The notes beneath the pieces are model-generated. The model was given only the letters and a program-made list of their open reading frames with translations. It searched no databases and was not told the origin of the DNA. Below are positions 35,794 to 41,829 of a stretch of DNA of 41,829 bases, one piece after another (positions within the stretch are counted from its first letter, which is position 1; each line of letters begins with the position of its first letter). The stretch comes from Anaerophaga thermohalophila str. Valhall (GTDB lineage Bacteria > Bacteroidota > Bacteroidia > Bacteroidales > Marinilabiliaceae), in the NCBI RefSeq assembly GCF_000250735.1, contig NZ_AHZV01000234.1:1-41829 (forward strand), given 5' to 3'. Made by a program: the position numbers and the translations under genes.

Positions 35794-36582
35794 TCAGCTG
35801 ACTTCCCTTTTAGCAGCCTTTGTCATCAAATGCATTCGGATTTTCGGAGGCAACAGGGCCAATAAAAATTTGTTGATATAATTGCGGCGTCCGACCAAAA
35901 TGTATGGTCTTTTTTTGAATAATCGCCTGATACTGACTCTTGCAGCCCTTTCAGGAGTTATCAGTCCTAATTTTCCCAGAATTCCCTGTTTGTTGATTCT
36001 TTTGGTAATCTCCGAATTGGTTTTCATGGGGCCGGGAAGTACTACGCTGACAAAAACCGAAGTATCTTTCAGCTCATGACACAGTGCCCTCGAAAAGTGT
36101 TGAATGTAACGTTTGGTTGCCGAGTAAACCGTTTTATAGCCAATGGGACTGAACGATGCCATGCTGGAAACATTCAGGATGTATGACTGTTCCTGCTTAA
36201 GAAGATTTGGCAATAATTGGTGGGTGATGATGGAGGTGGCCGTAACATTGATCTGAATGAGGTTTTCAATGTACTGAAGGTCGCTTTTATGAAAGGTTTG
36301 AGTGCCGCCGGTGCCAGCGTTATTGATTAGAATGTTTATGTTGAAATTATCATTAACCCAGGTCGTCATTTTAAGGAGTTCATCGCGATTGGTAAGATCG
36401 GCCTCATACGTTTGAGTGTCTACACCATATTGTTTGCATTCCGCAGCGGTTTCTTCAATGTTTTCGCCGGGTAATGCAACCAGTATAACATTTATTTTTC
36501 TTCGGCTGAGCTCAAGTGCCAATAATTTTCCGAACCCCTTACTACTACCTGTTACCAGGGCATATTTATTATTTTTTGTCAT
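35794..36582 (-). CDS. Classical short-chain dehydrogenase/reductase
   Basis: This 262-residue NAD(P)-binding oxidoreductase has TGSSKGFGKLLALELSRR (cofactor loop TGxxxGxG, 11-18), the NNAG motif in ILINNAGTGG near 86, NVSSMASFSP (catalytic Ser) and YSATKRYIQHFSRAL (catalytic Tyr and Lys). The C-terminal tail is long and basic. Close in pattern to DltE/YqjQ-like SDRs acting on lipids or unknown carbonyls. The start ATG at 36582 is clear. No substrate can be inferred. Confidence 0.88.
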   Translation of the reverse strand: MTKNNKYALVTGSSKGFGKLLALELSRRKINVILVALPGENIEETAAECKQYGVDTQTYEADLTNRDELLKMTTWVNDNFNINILINNAGTGGTQTFHKSDLQYIENLIQINVTATSIITHQLLPNLLKQEQSYILNVSSMASFSPIGYKTVYSATKRYIQHFSRALCHELKDTSVFVSVVLPGPMKTNSEITKRINKQGILGKLGLITPERAARVSIRRLFKKRPYILVGRRNYINKFLLALLPPKIRMHLMTKAAKREVS

Positions 36583-36883
36583 GGATCCTGTTATGTTACA
36601 ACTTTTCTTCTATTTCAACGTCTTAGCAATAATCATTGAATTTTTATCATAATGAGTGTTGAAGGTTCAGTTACTGTTCAATGTATGAAACGAGCCGCGA
36701 TTATTCGGGACGAGTTCCATCCGACCTTAATAAATAAATTTTATACGGATGAAACCAGGCAATAAATTTATTTTTTCTATAAGTGGAAAACAGCTCGAAT
36801 ATAGTAATTTATTTACTTCAAAAAAGTGTATTTCTTGTTGGTTTTATTAACTTGTACCTGGAAACAAACTAATTCACATTATT
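36583..36883. other. Intergenic region between divergent genes
   Basis: It contains a 45-bp family copy in minus orientation at about 36706-36757 (GAGTTCCATCCGACCTTAAT ... ATACGGATGAAACC) and otherwise A/T-rich sequence that should hold the divergent promoters. No good TTTG-N19-TAnnTTTG pair was found. Confidence 0.5.
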
Positions 36884-37105
36884 ATGAAATCACAAACTTT
36901 ATTTATTCTGGTGTTAATTTTTGTTTTTGTTACCGGTTGTGGAACTTCCGGATCTAAAAACAGTGATAATGATAATTCTCAATCAGATGTTCAGGAGATA
37001 ACAGAAGAAGTAGTCGATTCGGTTTCGGTACGGATTGAAAAAACCAGTGCTGAAATTGATGAAAAAGTTGAAGAGGTCGACGAGGTATTAAATGAACTTG
37101 AATAA
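36884..37105 (+). CDS. Small acidic lipoprotein
   Basis: The 73-residue product has a clean lipoprotein signal, MKSQTLFILVLIFVFVTGC (Cys19). The mature 54 residues are very acidic and probably form a coiled coil (VDSVSVRIEKTSAEIDEKVEEVDEVLNELE). I do not recognise the family. Similar short helical lipoproteins exist in Bacteroidota without known function. It faces the minus-strand envelope cluster (small protein, holin-like, YtxH) and may relate to it. Confidence 0.65.
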   Translation: MKSQTLFILVLIFVFVTGCGTSGSKNSDNDNSQSDVQEITEEVVDSVSVRIEKTSAEIDEKVEEVDEVLNELE

Positions 37106-37124
37106 GCCCTAAAATTATATTACT

Positions 37125-37307
37125 ATGAAGTATATCTGTTTTATTTTGATCATCGGTATGTCTGTTATTGCTGTCCCGTTTTCTTATGGGCTACAAAAAC
37201 TGTTAAGCTTCTTTTCTCCGGCTTCTTCTGTTTCTTCCAAAAAAGTACTCCTTAATTCTGTTTTTCAGTTCAATAAGCATAGGTTGTGCCCATTCGGTTA
37301 CCAGTGA
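37125..37307 (+). CDS. Possible small secreted protein, overlapping the convergent gene
   Basis: ATG at 37125 is 19 bases after the small lipoprotein stop and begins MKYICFILIIGMSVIAVPFSYG, a plausible signal peptide. The remainder is antisense to the convergent gene ending at 37203 and shows no recognisable family. It could be a truncated gene whose 3' part was lost. Confidence 0.25.
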   Translation: MKYICFILIIGMSVIAVPFSYGLQKLLSFFSPASSVSSKKVLLNSVFQFNKHRLCPFGYQ

Positions 37308-37418
37308 GGGTACCAACCTGACGGGATGAAGATAATAACCCAGTTCGAGAAGTCTTATTTCGAGCTGCTTCTCGTTGTAACGGGCACGATATGCCAGGTG
37401 CATTTTTTCCGAGCGCAA
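37203..37418 (-). CDS. Small basic protein after the holin-like gene (start uncertain, possible frameshift)
   Basis: The recognisable body is EKMHLAYRARYNEKQLEIRLLELGYYLHPVRLVPSLVTEWAQPML. The frame is shown from a TTG at 37418; ATG 37403 is also possible. A better start lies upstream in another frame: ATGATGAAGAAGAATAAG near 37481, overlapping the end of the holin-like gene. It reaches this frame if one A is added to the A7 run (37456-37462 as T on the plus strand). That would give a protein of about 93 residues with a Lys-rich start. Function unknown; it belongs to the YtxH/holin-like envelope cluster. Confidence 0.6.
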   Translation of the reverse strand: MRSEKMHLAYRARYNEKQLEIRLLELGYYLHPVRLVPSLVTEWAQPMLIELKNRIKEYFFGRNRRSRRKEA

Positions 37419-37463
37419 ATCTCTGTAACTTTTTATATGGCGGTAATCGTTTTTCTTTTTTTC

Positions 37464-37832
37464 TTATTCTTCTTCATCATGGTCGAATTTTGGGAACATT
37501 AATTCAATGAAATGTTGAACAACAGGCCGCTCAATAATTCTCTTGCGCAAAAGCCAAAAGACCAATGCTGCCAAAAGAAAAAGGCCCCCCATTAAGGCAA
37601 AACCAAGGGCATAAGACCCCATCCATTTACCGAGGAGAAATGCTGCAGCCAATGAAAAAAACATGAATACAAAAAAGAACAGATACAGCAAAACAGTCTT
37701 GGTCATCAAATTTGAAAAAAACCTTGACAGTTCTCCTGCAATATGCAATTTGGTGAGGTCAACACGCACCTTTACGTATTCTTCAAATTCTTTCCTGAGT
37801 TCTTCCAGTTCACTGGTAATATTTTCTTTCAT
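37464..37832 (-). CDS. Phage-holin-family (DUF1469-like) membrane protein
   Basis: The 122-residue protein has an amphipathic N-terminal helix (ITSELEELRKEFEEYVKVRVDLTKLHIAGEL). Two transmembrane segments follow (TVLLYLFFFVFMFFSLAAAFLLG at 46-68 and YALGFALMGGLFLLAALVFWLL at 74-95) and an acidic tail ending DHDEEE. This is the holin-superfamily-III/YqjE-like arrangement, usually chromosomal and next to YtxH. It is unlikely to be a phage gene: no phage genes surround it. Confidence 0.82.
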   Translation of the reverse strand: MKENITSELEELRKEFEEYVKVRVDLTKLHIAGELSRFFSNLMTKTVLLYLFFFVFMFFSLAAAFLLGKWMGSYALGFALMGGLFLLAALVFWLLRKRIIERPVVQHFIELMFPKFDHDEEE

Positions 37833-38241
37833 CAGTATAAAATTACTCTAAGTTATTGGTCTGATGAAACTCGCATGATTGGGTTAATACATGTTCTCTT
37901 GTGACAAACCTTGTCATGCTCGTTTCATTAGTATATAATTTACTTAAATTATTGGCCTAATGGATCTCGCGACTTTTATACATGTCCCTTTGTTGTGGAT
38001 TTCTTTGTAAACAAAGCGGCAGAGCCGAGGGAGAAATCAAAGCTCCATGCTCGTTAAATCTGTCGTGATTTAGTGTTTTAGTGCAATGTGCAAATTTTTT
38101 CTCAAAATAAAAAAGTTGTTCCGCAAAGAACAACTTTTTTACTTGATATATGAGTATATCACATTAAAGCGACTCTTAGAAGTGTCCCCATGAATAAACT
38201 AAGTCACTTAACCCACCCAAATGGGCCTGAATGGACAGACA
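37833..38241. repeat. Intergenic region with two 45-bp family copies and a terminator
   Basis: Copies at 37833-37878 (CAGTATAAAATTACTCTAAG ... GGTCTGATGAAACTCGC) and 37926-37976 (TTAGTATATAATTTACTTAA ... CCTAATGGATCTCGCG) lie about 90 bp apart. CAAAGCGGCAGAGCCGAGGG near 38014 matches the linker of the modular tandem-repeat elements. The end fragment ATGGACAGACACTA of family 1 is at 38231-38244. Confidence 0.65.
38111..38140. terminator. Rho-independent terminator of the ytxH-like gene
   Basis: AAAAGTTGTTC pairs perfectly with GAACAACTTTT, loop CGCAAA, with T runs on both strands. On the minus strand it lies about 100 bases after the ytxH-like stop codon. Confidence 0.85.
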
Positions 38242-38520
38242 CTATTTCGCTCTTTCCGGAGCTTTTCTATACTCATCCATTAGTTTTTCGATGCGAGCTT
38301 CCAGTTCCTGAACTCTTTTCCGGGCTTCATCTTTCATTTCGGCACCCTTTTCTTTAAGTTTTGCTCTCATCTGGTCCAGTTCTTCTTCCAGTTCATCAAT
38401 CTTGACCTTTATCTGACGCCGGGTGTCTTCCCCTGTTTGAGGTGCATACAACAAAGCAAGTGCTGCACCGGCGGCAGCTCCTAAAATTAATCCACCTAAA
38501 AATAATCCTGTATTTTTCAT
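38242..38520 (-). CDS. YtxH domain-containing protein
   Basis: The 92-residue protein begins with one membrane segment, GLFLGGLILGAAAGAALALLY, directly followed by APQTGEDTRRQIK. That is the YtxH/gas-vesicle-GvpP-like signature (LLYAPxxGxxTR). A long charged coiled coil follows (residues 38-92). It is probably an inner-membrane stress-related protein. The TAG stop codon (38242-38244) coincides with the end of a family 1 repeat fragment (TAGTGTCTGTCCAT on the minus strand). Confidence 0.88.
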   Translation of the reverse strand: MKNTGLFLGGLILGAAAGAALALLYAPQTGEDTRRQIKVKIDELEEELDQMRAKLKEKGAEMKDEARKRVQELEARIEKLMDEYRKAPERAK

Positions 38521-38741
38521 ATACTATTGAGTTTTACAATTTAACATTCAATTATTTAAATATAAATAAAATTTTTCGGAATGTCAAACCAGCCTCATCT
38601 TTCGCCCCTGGTTTTTTGAATATTTTGGTTTTTCTTAGTAAACTTTATAAACGAACGGACAACTTGTTGTTCGTTCGTTTTTGTGTAGTGAAAAGGGCCA
38701 GAACAGAGTGCGTTAACATTATTGAGCGTCTTCATCACAAT
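38521..38741 (+). other. Intergenic hairpins upstream of relA
   Basis: AAACCAG (38586-38592) pairs with CTGGTTT followed by T's (38608-38617). AACGAACGGACAAC pairs with GTTGTTCGTTCGTT plus TTT (about 38650-38682). Two terminator-like hairpins in tandem in the plus direction, without a gene before them, may mark a small transcript or insulate relA. Confidence 0.45.
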
Positions 38742-38858
38742 AGTCAGTTAATAAAAAGGCTAAATGCAGAGACTCAATGACACAAAGTTTTTATTAAGAG
38801 AGAGTTGTGGCTTGTGCGGTTAATTGCATAAACAATTAATTAGTGCCTGTCTATAAAG
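38742..38858 (-). repeat. Family 2 copy followed by a family 1 end fragment
   Basis: GTCAGTTAATAAAAAGGC, GCAGAGACTCAATGACAC and AAAGTTTTTATTAAGAGAG are the inverted family 2 element, truncated near 38810. TAGTGCCTGTCTATAAAG at 38841-38858 is a lone family 1 end. Confidence 0.6.
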
Positions 38859-38916
38859 CAGGTTAAATATTTCATCTGAAAATCTCGTATCTATTGCATC
38901 GCCGGATTGTTTTATA

Positions 38917-38947
38917 TTTGAGTCTGCAATCATTTACGTTACCTTTG
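38917..38947 (+). promoter_or_regulatory. Consensus Bacteroidota promoter upstream of relA
   Basis: TTTG at 38917-38920, exactly 19 bases, then TACCTTTG at 38940-38947, a perfect TTTG-N19-TAnnTTTG match. Transcription would begin near 38953 and reach relA's ATG at 39284 through a leader of about 330 bases that contains a family 1 element. Confidence 0.7.
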
Positions 38948-38981
38948 TAATGGACAGGATTCAGAAATTTTTAAAAGCTAA

Positions 38982-39176
38982 GGGGCTGTCTATAAATTAC
39001 CGTTTACTGTGTTACGCTCGCCATAAAATTATTCACCCCAAACAAGCTTTTGTAAGGTTTTTCTTAATGAAAAAACCAACAAAAAGCACATCCGGGACTC
39101 CGTTTCTGGCAGCTTCGCAAGCCCCCGATGATACCGGGGCAGGCATTGTAACTGGTACTTTCTGGACAGATACTAA
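38982..39176 (+). repeat. Divergent family 1 element in the relA leader
   Basis: CTGTCTATAAATTACCGTTT and GGTACTTTCTGGACAGATACTA are the ends. CTGTGTTACGCTCGCC and GCAGCTTCGCAAGCC inside match family 1. The centre is replaced by a different A/T-rich arm and a CCCCGATGATACCGGGG hairpin. Inserted between the promoter and relA. Confidence 0.65.
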
Positions 39177-39283
39177 GTATAGATGTTGTTAGTGAATAAT
39201 AAACAATCAATTAACCATTGTGATTGGCTAAAGAGCCTTTCAGGAATGAACTCATATTTACCATTATAAAGATTAAATGTATC

Positions 39284-40018
39284 ATGCCTGATTTGAATAA
39301 ACCCATTTCTACACAGGAGAGAAAAGATATATTAAAGAGTTACAGGTCTTTACTTGAGGCATCTGATGGAATAATTAAACCAGGTGATGTTCCGATGATA
39401 CGTGAAGCCATTGCGGTTTCGTTGCGACAGGGTAAAAACCTGCGCAGGATATCCGGTACACCAGCTCTTCTACACTCTTTGGAGATTGCCAGAATTGTTG
39501 TGGAGGAAATTGGATTGGGACGAACCTCATTAATCTGCTCTTTGCTCTACGATGTACTTCGCAATGGAGAGATTACCCTCGAAGAAATCAGGCAGCAGTT
39601 TGACGATCATGTTGTTATGATAATGGAAGGTCTTGCCAAGGTAGCCGATCTCTACAATCGAAATCCTTCCATCCGTTCAGAAAACTTCCGGAAACTGCTT
39701 TTGACATTTGCGCAGGATGTGAGAGTGATTCTTATTATTATTGCCGACAGGTTGCGCACAATGCGGACACTCGACAGGTATGACAGGGAAAGCCAGATTA
39801 ATATCTCCTCAGAGGTATCTTATCTTTATGCTCCAATGGCACATCGCCTCGGACTATACAACATTAAATCGGAGATGGAAGACCTGGTAATGAAGTACAC
39901 AAATCGGGAGATGTATAAATTCATTGCCAAAAAACTCAATGAAACCAAGCGCGCCAGGGATAAGTATATCCGGGAATTTATTGCGCCCTTAAAAAAAGAC
40001 TCTCCGAGCAGGGACTAA
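39284..40018 (+). CDS. relA: RelA/SpoT (p)ppGpp synthetase, N-terminal part (frameshift)
   Basis: From the ATG at 39284 (MPDLNKPISTQERKDI), these 244 codons encode the HD-like N-terminal domain. The hydrolase motif of bifunctional Rel proteins is degenerate. LLHSLEIARI keeps the first His, but the usual HDVxEDT is YDVLRNG, so hydrolysis is predicted to be lost, as in RelA. TNREMYKFIAKKLNETKRARDKYI leads to the synthetase domain. The frame ends prematurely at 40016-40018 after APLKKD, just past the A7 run (39991-39997). One added A restores the reading into LSEQGLKFDIKGRTKT. The joined protein would be about 740 residues, normal for the family. Confidence 0.9.
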   Translation: MPDLNKPISTQERKDILKSYRSLLEASDGIIKPGDVPMIREAIAVSLRQGKNLRRISGTPALLHSLEIARIVVEEIGLGRTSLICSLLYDVLRNGEITLEEIRQQFDDHVVMIMEGLAKVADLYNRNPSIRSENFRKLLLTFAQDVRVILIIIADRLRTMRTLDRYDRESQINISSEVSYLYAPMAHRLGLYNIKSEMEDLVMKYTNREMYKFIAKKLNETKRARDKYIREFIAPLKKDSPSRD

Positions 40019-40068
40019 AATTCGACATAAAAGGACGTACCAAAACCATCAATTCCATCTACAATAAA

Positions 40069-41505
40069 ATGCGAAAACAAAACGTGGATTTTGAGCAGGT
40101 CTACGATCTATTCGCCATTCGAATTATTATCGATACCGAGCTGAAGAAGGAAAAGGCCGAATGTTGGAAAGTCTATTCCATAGTAACCGATAAGTATCAA
40201 CCAAACCCCAGCAGGTTGCGTGACTGGCTGTCGGTGCCCAAAAGCAATGGTTATGAGTCGTTACATACCACAGTTCTGGGCCCCAATCATAAATGGGTGG
40301 AAGTACAAATTCGCACTCGCCGTATGGATGAAATTGCCGAGAAGGGACTGGCAGCCCATTGGCGATATAAAGGGATTAAGAGTGAAAAAGGATTGGATCA
40401 ATGGTTGACCAATGTTCGTGAAATTCTTGAAAATCCTGAGGTTAATGCAGCCGATTTTATCGATGACTTTAAGTTGAACCTGTATGATGAGGAGGTCTTT
40501 GTTTTTACGCCTAAAGGTGATCTTCGACGTCTTCCCAAAGGAGCTACTATCCTCGATTTTGCTTTTGATATCCATTCCGAGATTGGGAAAAAATGCGTGG
40601 GAGCGAGGGTTAACCAAAAGAATGTTTCTATCAGATACGAACTGCGTAATGGTGACCAGGTGGAAATCCAGACCTCGTCGAACCAGGAACCAAAGCAGGA
40701 CTGGCTGAATATTGTATCTACTTCAAGAGCACGTACCAAACTAAAACAGGCTTTACGCGATATTGAATACAAGGAAGCTGAGATAGGTCGTGAGATGCTG
40801 GTTCGCAGGCTTAAGAACTGGAAACTCGAATTAACCGATCAACGCATAGGCCAGCTGGTTAAACATTTTAAGTATAAATCTGTACACGATTTTTTCTGTG
40901 ACATAGCTGAAGACAAGCTTGATGCTGTTGAAATAAAGGAATTTATTCTGAAAGAACGGGAAAAAGAGAAAGAGCTGTTGGAAAGTCAGCAAGCTGGTCG
41001 CAGTGCGGAAAATTTTGTCACACCGGTCGAAACTGAGGAACATTATGGACATGATGTTTTATTGATAGATAAAAATCTGAGCAATGTTAATTTTCATTTG
41101 GCCAAATGTTGTAACCCCATATTTGGCGATGATATTTTTGGTTTCGTCTCTGTAAACGGAGGTATTAAAATTCATCGCACCAATTGCCCGAATGCACCCG
41201 ACTTGCGTAAGAAATACGGGTATCGGATTGTTCCTGCCCGCTGGACGGGTGAGGCCGGAGGTTCCTACCTGGCATCGCTTAAAGTAACGGGTGAAGACGA
41301 TATAGGAATTGTTACTAACATTTCACAGGTGGTTTCAAAGGATATGGGGTTGAAAATTCGTTCAATCAATGTTGATTCTCATGATGGTGTATTTGAAGGA
41401 ACACTCTCGGTGTTTGTTGATAATAAACAATCGCTTAACACACTAATGAAAAAAATCAGGAATATTAAAGGAGTGTTTAATGTTTCCCGCTTCGATGCTG
41501 TGTGA
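40069..41505 (+). CDS. relA: RelA/SpoT (p)ppGpp synthetase, C-terminal part (frameshift)
   Basis: The frame is open from about 40000; the ATG at 40069 is internal to the synthetase domain and not a natural start. It carries the pyrophosphokinase domain (YDLFAIRIIID; RLRDWLSVPKSNGYESLHTTV; VEVQIRTRRMDEIAEKGLAAHW), the TGS domain (VFVFTPKGDLRRLPKGATILDFAFDIHSEIG), the helical and zinc-finger-like region with CCNPIFGDDIFGFV, and a C-terminal ACT domain (GIVTNISQVVSKDMGLKIRSINVD). Together with the upstream part it makes pppGpp from ATP and GTP during starvation. The split would inactivate a core stress regulator, so an assembly error is the first suspicion. Confidence 0.92.
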   Translation: MRKQNVDFEQVYDLFAIRIIIDTELKKEKAECWKVYSIVTDKYQPNPSRLRDWLSVPKSNGYESLHTTVLGPNHKWVEVQIRTRRMDEIAEKGLAAHWRYKGIKSEKGLDQWLTNVREILENPEVNAADFIDDFKLNLYDEEVFVFTPKGDLRRLPKGATILDFAFDIHSEIGKKCVGARVNQKNVSIRYELRNGDQVEIQTSSNQEPKQDWLNIVSTSRARTKLKQALRDIEYKEAEIGREMLVRRLKNWKLELTDQRIGQLVKHFKYKSVHDFFCDIAEDKLDAVEIKEFILKEREKEKELLESQQAGRSAENFVTPVETEEHYGHDVLLIDKNLSNVNFHLAKCCNPIFGDDIFGFVSVNGGIKIHRTNCPNAPDLRKKYGYRIVPARWTGEAGGSYLASLKVTGEDDIGIVTNISQVVSKDMGLKIRSINVDSHDGVFEGTLSVFVDNKQSLNTLMKKIRNIKGVFNVSRFDAV

Positions 41506-41643
41506 GAATGGATGGTGCGCGGGGTGCAGGTATTTGGCATATCCTGATATCCCGCCTTTTGCCATTTGTTCTTTTATCACTTCGAGGAGCCCCGACCAGC
41601 GGATAATGTTTCCCAGAACCGGGTTAAGAGCTCTCATCTTCAT
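41443..41643 (-). CDS. Possible small hypothetical protein overlapping the relA 3' end
   Basis: The ATG at 41643 is followed by KMRALNPVLGNIIRWSGLL and EVIKEQMAKGGISGYAKYLHPA. The composition looks protein-like and the upstream bases are A/T-rich. The last about 20 residues are antisense to relA. No family is recognised. It may be the start of a gene interrupted before relA, or a chance frame. The remaining 41644-41829 is A/T-rich without visible features. Confidence 0.25.
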   Translation of the reverse strand: MKMRALNPVLGNIIRWSGLLEVIKEQMAKGGISGYAKYLHPAHHPFSHSIEAGNIKHSFNIPDFFH

Positions 41644-41829
41644 ACTATTTGCTCCGTGCTCTTTGGCTGGATTTGATTTTCATTCTTATTTTTTCTATCT
41701 TAATATTCACAATGGCCCGTTAAATTCTTTCAAGTCTTTAAGTGATTATTTGTTTTATGTTTTGAATTTTTCGTCATATAAAACTTACATTATCAGAGCT
41801 ATAAAATTAATTTTAAAATTTCACTACTG

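Noticed and set aside
37203-37832. Stop-codon readthrough joining the holin-like protein and the small protein
   Set aside because: The frames are the same, but an overlapping ATGATG start plus one missing A explains the downstream gene better, and the same kind of break occurs in three other genes.
37464-38520. Prophage remnant because of the holin-family protein
   Set aside because: Only a chromosomal holin-superfamily/YtxH pair is present; no structural, lysis or integrase genes are nearby.
38950-39192. An 80-codon plus-strand frame starting right after the relA promoter
   Set aside because: Its ATG lies at or before the expected transcription start, and most of the frame is the family 1 element.

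Overview
The window is from a Bacteroidota chromosome, most likely a marine or sediment Bacteroidales/Marinilabiliales-type organism. The signs are a SusC/SusD pair, a type IX secretion C-terminal domain, many lipoproteins, mostly no Shine-Dalgarno sites, TAnnTTTG-type promoter elements, and several Bacteroidota-restricted families (DUF3078, DUF6913, GIN-domain DUF2807). The genus cannot be told from the sequence. No tRNA, rRNA, transposase, integrase or CRISPR array was seen.

Layout. 1-2735: partial SMP-30-like beta-propeller, YigZ/IMPACT protein and a flavodoxin-fold quinone reductase, all on the minus strand. 3198-7222, plus strand: a SNF2 helicase and a secreted GIN-domain protein. 7319-8969, minus: a Cys-cluster protein and an SGNH-hydrolase lipoprotein. 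9527-11781, minus: aguB and aguA, converting agmatine to putrescine. 12132-15353, minus: DUF3078 outer-membrane protein, MscS channel and DUF389 membrane protein. 16157-28477, plus: a polysaccharide utilization locus with SusC, SusD, a PKD-type surface glycan-binding lipoprotein, GH3 and two GH16 enzymes. This gene set fits laminarin or another beta-1,3-glucan. The GH16 enzymes would cut at or outside the cell surface, SGBP/SusD/SusC would bind and import, and GH3 would release glucose. 28740-34136, minus: COG3014 and LpoB-like lipoproteins, a DUF6913 protein and ligA. 34258-36582, minus: two short-chain dehydrogenase-fold proteins. 36884-38520: a small lipoprotein (plus) facing a minus-strand envelope cluster (YtxH, holin-like DUF1469, small basic protein). 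39284-41505, plus: a RelA/SpoT alarmone synthetase with a degenerate HD hydrolase motif.

Two things stand out. First, four genes (GH3, the second GH16, RelA and the small protein after the holin-like gene) are each broken by an apparent one-base loss at an A/T run, always in the same direction. That suggests homopolymer under-calling, though the alternative (reversible or programmed shifting) deserves a test. Second, almost every intergenic space is filled with short non-coding repeats: at least three MITE-like inverted-repeat families, a 45-bp family, and arrays of 7-8 bp tandem units arranged in a conserved modular order. Several elements abut or supply the stop codons of neighbouring genes, and one family lies 20-30 bp upstream of start codons.
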